A stretch of DNA of 64,000 nt from assembly GCF_005771425.1 (NCBI RefSeq), contig NZ_VBTZ01000008.1:1-64000 (forward strand), in the 5' to 3' direction. The DNA is from Methylocystis sp. B8. Lineage in GTDB: Bacteria > Pseudomonadota > Alphaproteobacteria > Rhizobiales > Beijerinckiaceae. Below the pieces are notes generated by a model. It had not been told where the DNA came from. It saw nothing but the letters and a program-made list of their open reading frames with translations, and ran no database searches. Below are positions 44,461-53,794 of this stretch, one piece after another (position 1 is the first letter of the stretch; the number at the start of each line of letters is the position of its first letter). The position numbers and the translations under genes were made by a program.

Positions 44461-45494
44461 GCCTCAATCCAGTTCCAAATCTGTTTTGTCCAGCGTGCGG
44501 CGAGCAAGTTTGTGCAAGCCATCGCCAACAAGGCCGAAAGCGTAAGCAGTGCGATCGCCCATGATCTAGCGCCGGCCGCCGGCGCGACCAGCCAGAACTG
44601 ATGAAGAATTCCGCCGACGAGGATCGACGCCGCCGCAAATCCAACGGCCTTAGGCGAATGTTGCGCTCTGGATGAGAGCAGCGTGAAAAAAGGCGCAAAG
44701 AAATGCGTGAATGCGATGAGCCAAGCGATAAAATCCCAACCCTGACGCCAGCGTGGCAGATACCATGCTGTCTCATGGGGAAGGTCGGACTGCCAGACGA
44801 TCAGTAACTGCATGAAGGCCAGATAGCTCCAAAGAATAACGAAGGCGAGAAGCAGCCGGGCGATCTGTCGTAAGGCCTCGCGGTCTGGCGCAGGCGAAAG
44901 GACGAGCGCCAGCGCCGCAACGGATAGAGAAATGGCGCCAACCTCGCTTATGAAAACGAGACCGAATATGCTGGACGCGAATGTGGGATCGAGCGACATG
45001 ATGGCGTCGATGGCGGCGAAAGTCGTCGTCAGCGCAAGAAGAATGAGAGCGTAGGGCGCAAGCCGCGCAAGCTCTTCGGCGCTTCGCTCTGCGCGCGTGA
45101 CCAGCGCGCCGAGAATGAGCCAGATCAGCAGATAGATCACGCCGCGCAACAAAAAGGCGGATTCGTTGAGATAAATGGCGTTGTCGAACTGCGTCACGCC
45201 GCTTTGCAGCCACGGATAGATGCGCGTCGCCGTCAGAGCATAAGGAATGACGAACAGCGGAACGAGAAACACGGAGCGTGCGCCGGCGGCGAGAACGCCA
45301 TGAATGGCTATCCCCCAGCGTCCGCCCGTCAGCGCGTGAATGAGGACAAGCGCCATGCCGCCAAGCGGCCAGGCGACCCACACGCTCAACGCGGCAAGCC
45401 AAGCGAAAGCAAAACTCTTGGGAGCCAATACCCAGCCGAGTATGGTTGCGCCATATCCAATCGCGCCCGCCAAGATCACGAAAATGGGGTTCAT
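44457..45494 (-). CDS. actF: Alternative complex III subunit ActF (NrfD-related quinone-site membrane subunit)
   Basis: The protein has 345 residues from ATG 45494 (MNPIFVILAGAIGYGATILG), about ten membrane helices. LPRWRQGWDFIAWLIAFTHF and AIDAIMSLDPTFASSIFG are typical of ActF, a relative of ActC. It is in the normal place after actE. It is part of the membrane domain of the quinol:electron-acceptor oxidoreductase. A longer frame to 45584 is a shadow of actE. Confidence 0.85.
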   Translation of the reverse strand: MNPIFVILAGAIGYGATILGWVLAPKSFAFAWLAALSVWVAWPLGGMALVLIHALTGGRWGIAIHGVLAAGARSVFLVPLFVIPYALTATRIYPWLQSGVTQFDNAIYLNESAFLLRGVIYLLIWLILGALVTRAERSAEELARLAPYALILLALTTTFAAIDAIMSLDPTFASSIFGLVFISEVGAISLSVAALALVLSPAPDREALRQIARLLLAFVILWSYLAFMQLLIVWQSDLPHETAWYLPRWRQGWDFIAWLIAFTHFFAPFFTLLSSRAQHSPKAVGFAAASILVGGILHQFWLVAPAAGARSWAIALLTLSALLAMACTNLLAARWTKQIWNWIEA

Positions 45495-45976
45495 GGCGCG
45501 GCTTCCGTTTTCGCGCCAGCAAGGTCCTCGGCGGACGCGTTCTGGCTTTTCTGCAGCGCACGGATGTAGGCGGCGATCGCCCACCGGTCCGCCGGCGGCA
45601 CGCGTGACGCGTAAGAGTACATCGTCCCGTGGCCCTTGGCGATCACATCCACGAAATAGAGCGTCGGCGCTTTAAGCAATCGCTCGACGTAGTAGGAGGG
45701 CGGTTCGGGGAACCCGCGCTGGACGATCATGCCCTGGCCATTGCCGAGCTCAGAGTGACATGGCGTGCAAAAAATTCGAAAGCGCTGCTGCCCGCGTTCG
45801 ATGAGCGCGAGCGTTAAAGGCGGCGCGGTCGGTTCGCTATAAAGAAAGCTTACGACGTCGGGGGGCGTCTGCGCGGGCCCGACAAGCGGCGAATAGGTTC
45901 GCTGCTTGGGTTGATCGCTCATGTCGCTGCAAGCGCCGAGCGCGCAAAGGGCGACGACGGCGACGAGGCGAGTCAC
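45491..45976 (-). CDS. actE: ActE, monohaem cytochrome c lipoprotein of alternative complex III
   Basis: The protein has 161 residues from the GTG at 45976, which overlaps the actD stop (GTGA). It starts with a lipoprotein signal (VALCALGAC) and has one haem motif CTPCH near residue 70, with MYSYASRV as a possible Met-ligand region. It probably receives electrons from ActA/ActB haems and passes them to the caa3 oxidase. The longer frame to 46048 would begin inside actD. Confidence 0.83.
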   Translation of the reverse strand: MTRLVAVVALCALGACSDMSDQPKQRTYSPLVGPAQTPPDVVSFLYSEPTAPPLTLALIERGQQRFRIFCTPCHSELGNGQGMIVQRGFPEPPSYYVERLLKAPTLYFVDVIAKGHGTMYSYASRVPPADRWAIAAYIRALQKSQNASAEDLAGAKTEAAP

Positions 45977-46506
45977 AGCTCGGCCTCTTCGATTGCGCGA
46001 GCGCCACAGTCTTGCAGGATCGCTTGCGACCGCGCCAATGCGTCCCAATCCCTCGCGCGAACAACGACAACCCAGCGATCAATCGATGAGTCTCGGATCA
46101 TTGGGGTCTCGTCAACGGGATCGTAGTAGCGGGGGAGGCCGCAGAGCGCGCCGGCTCCGATGACGGCGGTGAGCACGACGGACAAAATGCCCGCCTCGAA
46201 TGCGATGGGTATGAAGGAGGGCCATGAGAACGGCGGCCGTCCGCCAATGTCGAGCGGATAGGCAATAACATTCGCGAAACTTTGCAAAGTGAAGAAGGCG
46301 GCGGCGCCGAGTAGACCCATGACGAGCGCTACGGCGGGAAGCCGCGAGGGTTTTGGCGCTTCATTCGGCGGAACAGGACTAAAAAGCGTTACCTCGCCGA
46401 CGCCGGCCGCGTTCAGACTAGACAAGGCCGCAAGCGACGCTTCTTCCGATATGAACGACCCCGTCAGTCCCTTCGACGCCGCCTGCGCTTCGAAGGACCG
46501 GCTCAT
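45973..46506 (-). CDS. actD: ActD, DUF3341 membrane subunit of alternative complex III
   Basis: The protein has 177 residues with two hydrophobic helices (PAVALVMGLLGAAAFFTLQS; GILSVVLTAVIGAGALCGLP) between soluble ends. FEAGILSVV and GRPPFSWPSFIPI fit the DUF3341/ActD family. It overlaps actC by four bases and actE by four. Its role is structural, at the periplasmic side of the ActC/ActF membrane part. Confidence 0.85.
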   Translation of the reverse strand: MSRSFEAQAASKGLTGSFISEEASLAALSSLNAAGVGEVTLFSPVPPNEAPKPSRLPAVALVMGLLGAAAFFTLQSFANVIAYPLDIGGRPPFSWPSFIPIAFEAGILSVVLTAVIGAGALCGLPRYYDPVDETPMIRDSSIDRWVVVVRARDWDALARSQAILQDCGARAIEEAEL

Positions 46507-47906
46507 TTCTCCGGCCTCGCGTTGCGCAGGATCACTTCACGCATCTCGAACATTGAAATTACCGGTAACAGACGGATGGCGATAAGAAGGCCGGCGATGA
46601 AGAGACCGACGGTCCCAAAAAGCGTCAGCCAATCCCAGATCGTCGGCGTGTATCCGCCCCAGGCGGAAGGCAGATGCGTCCGACGCAGGCTCATCACGAC
46701 AATGACATAGCGCTCGCACCACATTCCGACGATCACGAAAAGGCTGATGAGAACGACGAGAGTCTCGTTAAGTCGAACGCTCCGACGCCACATCGATTGC
46801 GGCGCGACGACATTGAAGAGAATTGTCGCCCAGTAGACCGGCGCGAGTTCGCCTGTGAGTTTATCGATGAAGAGGCGCTTCTCGGCGGCGTCCGGCCCGT
46901 AGAAGACCGTGAACGCCTCCATCAGATAAGCGTAGCCCACGCAGAGGCTGCTCGTTAAGAGAAGCTTGCCGAGAATGTCGAAATGTCGGCCAGTGATGAA
47001 ATCCTCAAGCCGGAGAAGGCGTCGCACCGGGATAGCAAGCAACATCACGGTTGCAAAACCAGACAATAGAGCGCCGAAAACGAAGAAGGGAGGGAACTCC
47101 GTCGAATGCCACCCAACCGTGGCCGCGCCGGCGAAATCGAGGCCGACGATGCTGTGCACAGAAATCACGAGCGGCGCCATCGCAGCTGCCAGGAGGCCGT
47201 AGCCGATGCGATAGTAACGCCAAGCGTTCTGCGAGCCGCGAAACCCCAAGGCAAATACGCCGTAGAAGCGGCGCTTATCTTGCGCGCCGGCCTTGTCGCG
47301 CATTGTCGCAAGATCGGGAACGAGGCCGTAATACCAGAAGAGAATTGATGAGACGACATAGGTGAGGATCGCTACAAAGTCCCACAGCAAGGGGCTTCTA
47401 AATTGCGGCCAGACGCCCATGACGTTGGGATAGGGAAAAAGCCAGTAAAAGAGCCAGGGCCGGCCGAGGTGCAATATCGGATAAATCGCCGCGCAGGCGG
47501 CGGCGAAGATGGTGATCGTCTCGGCGAGTCTATTGAGGGCGCTGCGCCACTCGACTTCGGCGAGATAGAACAGAGCCGAAATAAAGGTTCCGCCGGAAGC
47601 GATGGCAATCCACCAAACGTAATTTAGGATTGCGAAGCCCCAGACCACCGGCCAATCGATGCCCCAAATGCCGACGCCCGCGTAAAACAGCCAGCCGATG
47701 GCGACGACAAGGATGAAGACGAAAACCAGCGCCGCAGCGAGACTAAGCTTCCACCATAAGGGCCATGTTCGCTCCAGCGGCGGCGCGCATATTTGCGATG
47801 TCATGGACGATAGGGTCTGCTCTGGCGCCACAATCGGGTCGTTCTCATGCGGGGGTCTGCCCTCCGCGGAGATGTCACGCGCCAACTGGGCCTGCAGCAA
47901 CGTCAT
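46503..47906 (-). CDS. actC: ActC, NrfD/PsrC-type quinol-oxidising membrane subunit
   Basis: The protein has 467 residues with ten predicted helices of the NrfD/PsrC family. The quinone-site region is seen in WGIDWPVVWGFAILNYVWWI and GLDFAGAATVGWHSTEFPPF. It overlaps actB and actD by four bases each, showing a tightly coupled operon. It oxidises menaquinol or ubiquinol and passes electrons to the Fe-S chain of ActB. Confidence 0.88.
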   Translation of the reverse strand: MTLLQAQLARDISAEGRPPHENDPIVAPEQTLSSMTSQICAPPLERTWPLWWKLSLAAALVFVFILVVAIGWLFYAGVGIWGIDWPVVWGFAILNYVWWIAIASGGTFISALFYLAEVEWRSALNRLAETITIFAAACAAIYPILHLGRPWLFYWLFPYPNVMGVWPQFRSPLLWDFVAILTYVVSSILFWYYGLVPDLATMRDKAGAQDKRRFYGVFALGFRGSQNAWRYYRIGYGLLAAAMAPLVISVHSIVGLDFAGAATVGWHSTEFPPFFVFGALLSGFATVMLLAIPVRRLLRLEDFITGRHFDILGKLLLTSSLCVGYAYLMEAFTVFYGPDAAEKRLFIDKLTGELAPVYWATILFNVVAPQSMWRRSVRLNETLVVLISLFVIVGMWCERYVIVVMSLRRTHLPSAWGGYTPTIWDWLTLFGTVGLFIAGLLIAIRLLPVISMFEMREVILRNARPEK

Positions 47907-50779
47907 TTCTTCGTCTCTTTCGGCTCATCGACATTTAGAACGCGCGCTTCATAGGTCACTCGCGGCTTGGTGTTCTGGTCAGCGAGCAGCGCATAGGACA
48001 GCGGGCCAGCGCGGCGCGCGGCGACCTCGCTCCCCTTCTCCGCCAGGTCGCCGAAAGTGAACGCGCGTGTCGGACAGGCGGCTTCGCAGGCGGTCGTGAC
48101 TGCGGACGCTTTCTCGCCCTCGCGGTCGGCGACGATGCGCGCCGCCGCGATGCGTTGCAGACAGAAGGTGCATTTCTCCATGACGCCGCGCGCGCGCACC
48201 GTGACGTCTGGATTTCGCGACTCGATTGCGCGGCGCTCCTCGCCCGCGAAGTCGAAATAATTGAAGCGCCGAACCTTGTAGGGGCAATTATTCGAACAAA
48301 AGCGCGTGCCGACGCAGCGATTGTACACCATGACGTTGAGGCCTTCAGCGTCGTGCAGCGTCGCACCAACCGGACAGACCGGTTCGCAAGGCGCCTCCTC
48401 GCAATGCATGCAGAGTACGGGCTGAAAGCTGACTTTCGGCGACTCGGGCGGCCCATCGTAATAGCGATCAATGCGCAGCCAGTACATTTCGCGCTCGCGC
48501 AATATCTCTTCCTTGCCGACGACGGGAATGTTGTTTTCGGCTTGGCAGGCCACGACGCAGGCCTTGCAGCCGATGCAAGCATTGAGATCAATGCTCATGC
48601 CCCAAGCCGCCGGACCTTGGGGCTTCCATTCGTAGAAGGATGGCTGCGGTTCTTCGTTTCGTCGGGCGAAATTTGGATCGGCAAGGAATTGCGCCAACGC
48701 GCCGCTGCGCGCATATACGCCTTGCTCATCGAACATATTGGCGTGATGCTGCGTACTCGCCAGCTCTTCTCTGGCGTTGGTTTTTTGAACGTCGGGCGCG
48801 CAGCAAGAGCGCCCCATAAGCTTGAAAAAATCGACGCCTATATTTTGCCCCACCGGACCCGCGTGGCTTCTGCCAAATCCAAGAAGCGCGACGATGCAGT
48901 CGTCCGATTGACCCGGAGCGATGATGATCGGCGCCTTCGTATGTGCGCCGTCGACCGCGATGCGAACGACGTCGCCATCGTGAAGCAACATCTCGCGAGC
49001 GCGCTTGGGCGAGATCTGGAGAGGATTGCCCCAGCTGATTTTCGTCAGCGGACGCGGCAATTCCTGGAGCCAGGGATTGTCGGCATAACGACCGTCGAGA
49101 AGATAGGGGTCCGGCCGAAACAACAAGACGGGCGTTGCTGACGGCGGCTCTGGCGGTCGGATGCGCGCAACTGCATTCGACAGCGGTCGATTGCTTACGG
49201 GGCCAATGCTGTCTGGAACGACGCCGTTGGCAAGCGCGTCTATCCAGGCATCCTTCGCGCCAAGCGGCACTCTCCATGTCTCCCGTATGAGATCGAGAGA
49301 TTTCGGCGGATCGGGCCGTAGCAGCAGGCCCAATAAGTCATGCGGCTCAAGCCCCTGATATAAAGGCAGGGCTTGCGGCTGCATCACGGTCGCCGTTCCA
49401 TCGAAGGCGCGCGCGTCGCTCCAGCCCTCCCATGGATGGGCCATCGGGACCGCCCAGAGCGATGCGTCTGTTGTTTCATTTGGCGTCGCGCTCAGACAGA
49501 GACTGAAGTCCACTTGTCGCAACGCTTCCGCGAAGTCGAGCGCGCCTGGCGCGGCATAGACAGGATTGCTGTCTATGATGAGCAGCGAGCTTATTCGATC
49601 TGCGCGCATGTCGGGGATGAGCGCCGAGAGGGAAAGCGAGTCATCGGAGGAGGCGTGCGTCGCAGCCTCAAGAAGCGTGTAGACGGTGCCGCGCCCGCCG
49701 AGCGCCTCATTCATCGCGCATACGAGCGCATGCGCTTCCGGCGGATGATCGGGACCCAAATGAATGAAAGCGCGCCCGCGATTCGCCTTGAGATCGGACA
49801 CGATCCTGTCGAGCCACGGCGGACCTTCAACAGGCTCCGCGTCGAGCAGCGCGCCGGCGAGAGCGCGCAGGACGCGGTGCGAGTCTTGTGGTCCCGCGAT
49901 GAAGCGCTCGTCTGCGACGGCGGCAATGAGCGACGGCGTCGCTTCGATGGCGTAAAGGCGATTCATTTTCGCGCGGGTCGGATTGCGTCTGGACGCGAAT
50001 TCGCGCGCAAAATTCAGATGACCTGGCGCGGCGCTTAAAAGATCGCTGTCGATGGCGAGAATGACGTCAGCGTTCTGAATTTGGAGTTTAAGTTCAAGAC
50101 GCGCGCCATAGGCGAGCGCAAAGCCCTTTTCGACATTCTCGCGTCCGATCGGCTCCCAATGCAGCCAGCGAATCTGCGGATAGGATTTACGCAGCGCGTC
50201 AAGCTGCGCGGCGAGCGTCGGGGAGGTCGACGCCCCCGTAAGAATGACGAAGCCGGCGCCGCCGGTCGTCGCCAATCTGGCGCGCTGCTCGGCGAGCGCC
50301 TGTTCCAGCGCCGAACGGCTCTGCGGCAGGTTGGCGCGGGTCACGCCCCAAGAGCGGCGGGGGTCGTAGAAATTCAATAGTTCGGCCTGCGCCATGGGGC
50401 TCGTCGCGCCAAGACTTGCCGGATGAAAGGGATTGCCTTCGACCTTAATCGGCCGGCCCATAAAATGTTTGATGACGGTTCCAGCGGCGTAGCCGCCTTC
50501 AACATGCGCGCTGCTGTAGTAGTCGGGCGTTCCTGGAACTATGCCTGGCGGCGATCGGACGGCCGGGATGAGACGCCCTTCCGGCGCGCCATTACATCCG
50601 CCAAGTCCCACGCCGGCGAGCGCCAGCGAGGCGGCCATGAGCGCCAGCGCTTGCCGACGGTCGCGCGGCGCAGAAATGGATGCGACAAGGCCCGGAAACT
50701 CTTGTTCGACGCGCGAAAGGAACTGCGCATCTTGCGCTAGTTCCTCCAGGCTTCGCCATTGCGGTTTCACCGGTGGCAT
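47903..50779 (-). CDS. actB: ActB, molybdopterin-like/iron-sulfur subunit of alternative complex III
   Basis: The protein has 958 residues. A twin-arginine-like signal lies after an N-terminal extension (PRDRRQALALMAASLALAG). The N-terminal two thirds are molybdopterin-oxidoreductase-like but in this family carry no cofactor. The last 250 residues hold four Fe-S sets: CIGCKACVVACQ, CMHCEEAPCEPVCPVGA, CVGTRFCSNNCPYKVRRFNY and CTFCLQRI with CEAACPTRAF. That matches three [4Fe-4S] and one [3Fe-4S] as in known ACIII. It lies between actA and actC. Confidence 0.9.
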   Translation of the reverse strand: MPPVKPQWRSLEELAQDAQFLSRVEQEFPGLVASISAPRDRRQALALMAASLALAGVGLGGCNGAPEGRLIPAVRSPPGIVPGTPDYYSSAHVEGGYAAGTVIKHFMGRPIKVEGNPFHPASLGATSPMAQAELLNFYDPRRSWGVTRANLPQSRSALEQALAEQRARLATTGGAGFVILTGASTSPTLAAQLDALRKSYPQIRWLHWEPIGRENVEKGFALAYGARLELKLQIQNADVILAIDSDLLSAAPGHLNFAREFASRRNPTRAKMNRLYAIEATPSLIAAVADERFIAGPQDSHRVLRALAGALLDAEPVEGPPWLDRIVSDLKANRGRAFIHLGPDHPPEAHALVCAMNEALGGRGTVYTLLEAATHASSDDSLSLSALIPDMRADRISSLLIIDSNPVYAAPGALDFAEALRQVDFSLCLSATPNETTDASLWAVPMAHPWEGWSDARAFDGTATVMQPQALPLYQGLEPHDLLGLLLRPDPPKSLDLIRETWRVPLGAKDAWIDALANGVVPDSIGPVSNRPLSNAVARIRPPEPPSATPVLLFRPDPYLLDGRYADNPWLQELPRPLTKISWGNPLQISPKRAREMLLHDGDVVRIAVDGAHTKAPIIIAPGQSDDCIVALLGFGRSHAGPVGQNIGVDFFKLMGRSCCAPDVQKTNAREELASTQHHANMFDEQGVYARSGALAQFLADPNFARRNEEPQPSFYEWKPQGPAAWGMSIDLNACIGCKACVVACQAENNIPVVGKEEILREREMYWLRIDRYYDGPPESPKVSFQPVLCMHCEEAPCEPVCPVGATLHDAEGLNVMVYNRCVGTRFCSNNCPYKVRRFNYFDFAGEERRAIESRNPDVTVRARGVMEKCTFCLQRIAAARIVADREGEKASAVTTACEAACPTRAFTFGDLAEKGSEVAARRAGPLSYALLADQNTKPRVTYEARVLNVDEPKETKK

Positions 50780-51420
50780 ATCGAACAGTCCGTTAGATTT
50801 CTCTGTGGGACGCCGTATTCAGCGAGCAAGAGTTCCGGCGCGGGAGTTGTTTCGTCGCGCGTCCAGCTCGTATCGAAGATCTTGTTTTTTGGACGAAGGC
50901 GCGGACCAGGATCGCGGTGACAGTCGAGACAAAATTGCATCGTGAGCGACTTCGCCTTGTAGGTCAGCGCCATATTGGCGACGTCGCCGTGACAGCTCGA
51001 ACAGCCAACGCCTTTCGCGATGTGGATGCTGTGATTGAAGTAGACGAAATCTGGAACGTCGGTGACGCGCCGCCAGACAAGAGGCTGATCGTTCTTCAGA
51101 CTGTTGCGTACCGGCTCAAGCACGGCGGCCTTCGTCCAGATCTGCGAGTGGCAGGTCATGCAGGTGTAGGTCGGCGGCATGCCCGCGTTGGACGAAACTT
51201 CGACGGCGGTGTGACAATATCGACAGTCGATTCCTAATCCGGTCACGTGATGCCGGTGGCTAAAAGGAACTGGCTGTGAGGGAGCCCAATTCGCGCGCCG
51301 CGCATAATCGCTGTGGGGCCAAAGCCAAACGATTAGCGAAGACGCTACAAACGCCACCGCCAGGAGAAGGAGCGCGAGCGAAGCCCAGAAATTCGCGGCG
51401 GGTCGAAAAACTGAACCCAT
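50767..51420 (-). CDS. actA: ActA, pentahaem cytochrome c of alternative complex III
   Basis: The protein has 217 residues: one N-terminal membrane helix (ASLALLLLAVAFVASSLIVW) and five haem-binding motifs (CRYCH, CMTCH, CSSCH, CLDCH, CSICH). This is the usual pentahaem ActA. It is the first gene of the operon; the stop overlaps the start of actB by 13 bases. A GGAG lies about ten bases upstream of the ATG. Electrons move from ActB through ActA/ActE to the oxidase. Confidence 0.9.
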   Translation of the reverse strand: MGSVFRPAANFWASLALLLLAVAFVASSLIVWLWPHSDYARRANWAPSQPVPFSHRHHVTGLGIDCRYCHTAVEVSSNAGMPPTYTCMTCHSQIWTKAAVLEPVRNSLKNDQPLVWRRVTDVPDFVYFNHSIHIAKGVGCSSCHGDVANMALTYKAKSLTMQFCLDCHRDPGPRLRPKNKIFDTSWTRDETTPAPELLLAEYGVPQRNLTDCSICHR

Positions 51421-52570
51421 GAACCGCTCCGCTTCCGCCGGCCGGCCTGATCCTTCGGCGGCGCGGCTAGACCTAGCTCACAGTTGGTTCAGCACGCGCC
51501 TGCGGGCAAGCGTCTCGACGCGCTCGCATGGGAGCGTCTATGGAACAGCGAGCCGCGCCGCAGCAGCGGGAGGTCGTTTGAAATCATCGACACCGCCCGA
51601 ACCATTTGCACTACGGTCGAAGTCGAGCATGAGCGCAGCTGAGCGGATTTGGTCGGTTGAGATGCGACGCGTTTTAACCTGCGTAAGATCAGCTCTGCTT
51701 AGTAGCGACCGGCGCCTTTGACGCCCGGGTGGCGACTGACGACGACCACCGCGGAGCCGAGCGCAAGGTGCCGCATCAACTGCTCCCTCGCGAAGCGGTG
51801 GCTCCGGAGCTCGCCATAGGCGCAAAGCTCGTGCCGGCGCCTCCTTAGTCGCCGCTCCACCAATCTCGCGCCTGGCGCGATCCCGAGCACAGGAAAACCT
51901 GCAGATCGACTGGGTGGTGGCGACCAGTTTGGCGTAATAATCGGCTGCTAAGGGTAATATGGAAGGTTTACCTCACGCCCAAAGCGGACATGCGCTGCGC
52001 GCAGGGTCTACCACAATGATCGAGACCCGTTGGACAACGGGCCACAACAGTGACGGCAACACTAAAGACTGTAGCGGGTCAAGAAATTATCGAACTCTTT
52101 GATTTGCTTTATTGGTAGCGGAGGAGCGCTACCGTCTTTCCCCACAACGCCCAAATATCCGCTACCGCATCCAGTCATTAGCTTGACACCTCGCACTGTG
52201 TCGAAGGCGGCTATTCAGACTGCGGCGGGAGGCAGTCCAGCTATATATATACAGTGCCCAAATCCTGCCGTAGAGCGCCTCAAGCGCGAATGCATAAAAG
52301 CCTTAACGTCGAACAAGGGCACGCTCAGGCCGGTTGCGCACAGACCGGCCCCAGCGTGCCAGGATAGCCAAGAGAATTCACCTTTATCGGCGCTGGGCGC
52401 AGTGCGAGGATAGACGTCGTGTCGCCTGGGTGAAGCCTCCAATCCTCGGCTCGTCGAGTGCTGCACAACGCGAGAGGTGCGCGTCGCATACGCCGTGCGG
52501 CTTGACCGACGTCACGCGATCGCCAGAGTGCCGGCGCCCGCCGCACTCTCCTGCGCAAGGCAATGGGATT
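51421..52570. other. Long region without a convincing gene
   Basis: Frames here are short and have the composition of shadows. On the - strand near 51700-51890 a fragment (HELCAYGELRSHRFAREQLM) looks protein-like but has no context. The palindromic element at 52113-52148 is the only structure I can support. The act operon promoter must lie in the first 200 bases, but I could not pick a clear -35/-10. Confidence 0.45.
52113..52148. repeat. Dispersed palindromic element, copy 2
   Basis: TGGTAGCGGAGG followed by AGCGCTAC, with GGTAGCG pairing with CGCTACC around GAGGAG, then TTTCCCCAC. It matches the element at 23490 in 18 of the first 20 bases, and the following C-run is shared. Confidence 0.5.
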
Positions 52571-52836
52571 TTACGCGCGACGCAACTTTGCCGCCTGGCG
52601 ACGTAATGGGTAGTCAGGACTATCGTAAAGGCGGCGCGAATCTCAGGACCGAAAAAGCGTTGGTCATTCACTTCGAGGGAACAACTGGCCAATATCTTCG
52701 GTGTAAGTTCCTCAACCGCATAGCGGATAGCCTCTGACGCGTAATCGAAACGCTGGAAACTAAGCGCTTTGCAATTCGCGCTTTTTGCGTTGCAAAAGAA
52801 GAGGGCCGCTTCGGCTCGGTAGTCCTTCACGTCCAA
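52571..52836 (-). pseudogene. Small conserved rhizobial-type protein, frameshifted
   Basis: A TTG start at 52836 has GGGAGG five bases upstream. The product (VKDYRAEAALFF, RFDYASEAIRYAVEEL, LEVNDQRFFGPEIR) resembles small proteins of about 85 residues in Rhizobiales. After GPEIR the expected end RLYDSPDYPLRRQAAKLRR is present in a different frame and stops at TAA 52571. Two extra bases near 52640 explain the shift. Without correction the frame runs on to 52384 with nonsense. It may be a real mutation or a sequence error. It follows the 91-residue gene by 18 bases. Function unknown. Confidence 0.6.
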
Positions 52837-52854
52837 GTCAGCCTCCCGTAGCTA

Positions 52855-53130
52855 TTATGTTAAATCATGGTCCAGCGAGACGAGTTCGAGAGAGGATTCG
52901 ATGGAGACCCTTTCCTGCCCATCGCGATCTCTCTTCATCCGATACTGCAACCCGGCGCCGGAATCGGGAAGATGGTGAGTGACGTGAAACGAATCCGTGC
53001 CTTTAGGCGCTCCGAACTTTTGGATCACGCGAACGCCGATCGGGAACTTATGCGAAGGGCTGGGAATGATGCGATGCGCGTGGCGGCGCGCGGGTACTCC
53101 CCCTTCGTTGTCATTCGACATGTGGAGCAT
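52855..53130 (-). CDS. Conserved hypothetical small protein
   Basis: The protein has 91 residues (or 88 from the ATG at 53121). A hydrophilic start is followed by FPIGVRVIQKFGAPKGTDSF, then LPDSGAGLQYRMK and DGQERVSIESSLEL. This reads like a small beta-rich (SH3-like) domain conserved in Rhizobiales genomes. It is in line with the gene at 52836. No function can be given. Confidence 0.6.
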   Translation of the reverse strand: MLHMSNDNEGGVPARRHAHRIIPSPSHKFPIGVRVIQKFGAPKGTDSFHVTHHLPDSGAGLQYRMKRDRDGQERVSIESSLELVSLDHDLT

Positions 53131-53258
53131 TCCTAAGTTTATCCAACCTTAATGCGAAGTCTTGCCGCTTCGTTATTCACCGTCGGCGCTTCGCTTCGGC
53201 TTCGCGCGCTTGGAGCCGCAAAGTTCCGCAATCGCGCACTCCCGAGTTGCGACGTTTT

Positions 53259-53609
53259 TCAGCGGTTTCGAGCGGCCTTGTCGAAGGGGCATATTCTGTC
53301 GAGGATAGTTGACGCAGCATGGAGCACGGTAAAAGCGTCAATATTTTTTCCGTTCGGCGATCGTTCGGCTAACTCATCAAGTATTTTAGGAAGTTTGTTA
53401 ATAGCATCCTGCTGAATCTCAAGTAAACCTTGATCCATGGACGGCCACGGCATCATGTCGTCCGGCAAGCGCCAGTCGGGATGTGGATCGTAAGAAATTG
53501 CGCTCACCGCGGCCAAAACGATCTGTTTGGCCTGCTCCGAAACGCTGGCGGCATTCCGTTTCTGCCACTCAAGAATTTTGCCTCTGATCTGCTCCGCTAT
53601 GTCATGCAT
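53259..53609 (-). CDS. Hypothetical protein
   Basis: The protein has 116 residues, mostly alpha-helical and soluble, with a tryptophan/proline patch (DPHPDWRLPDDMMPWPSM). Codon use and composition fit a real gene. I do not recognise the family. It lies upstream of, and in line with, the small genes at 53130 and 52836. Confidence 0.5.
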   Translation of the reverse strand: MHDIAEQIRGKILEWQKRNAASVSEQAKQIVLAAVSAISYDPHPDWRLPDDMMPWPSMDQGLLEIQQDAINKLPKILDELAERSPNGKNIDAFTVLHAASTILDRICPFDKAARNR

Positions 53610-53794
53610 TGGCGTTAGCTCTGACCCTTAACCAGTCTGCTGAAGCCTGAAGCCCGGTCCTCGGATTTAAAGCTCTGGAGAGGAAGTCGAGCGGAGAATG
53701 ATATGCGTTCATGCAAAACTTGCCTATTTACGTAAGTCTCTAGCAGCCGCGTTTCAATCTCAGCCTGAGGAAACGTCGCCTTGTCGTCTGACGG

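Noticed and set aside
48155-49141. 328-residue + strand frame inside actB
   Set aside because: Antisense shadow; the - strand frame carries all Fe-S motifs of ActB.
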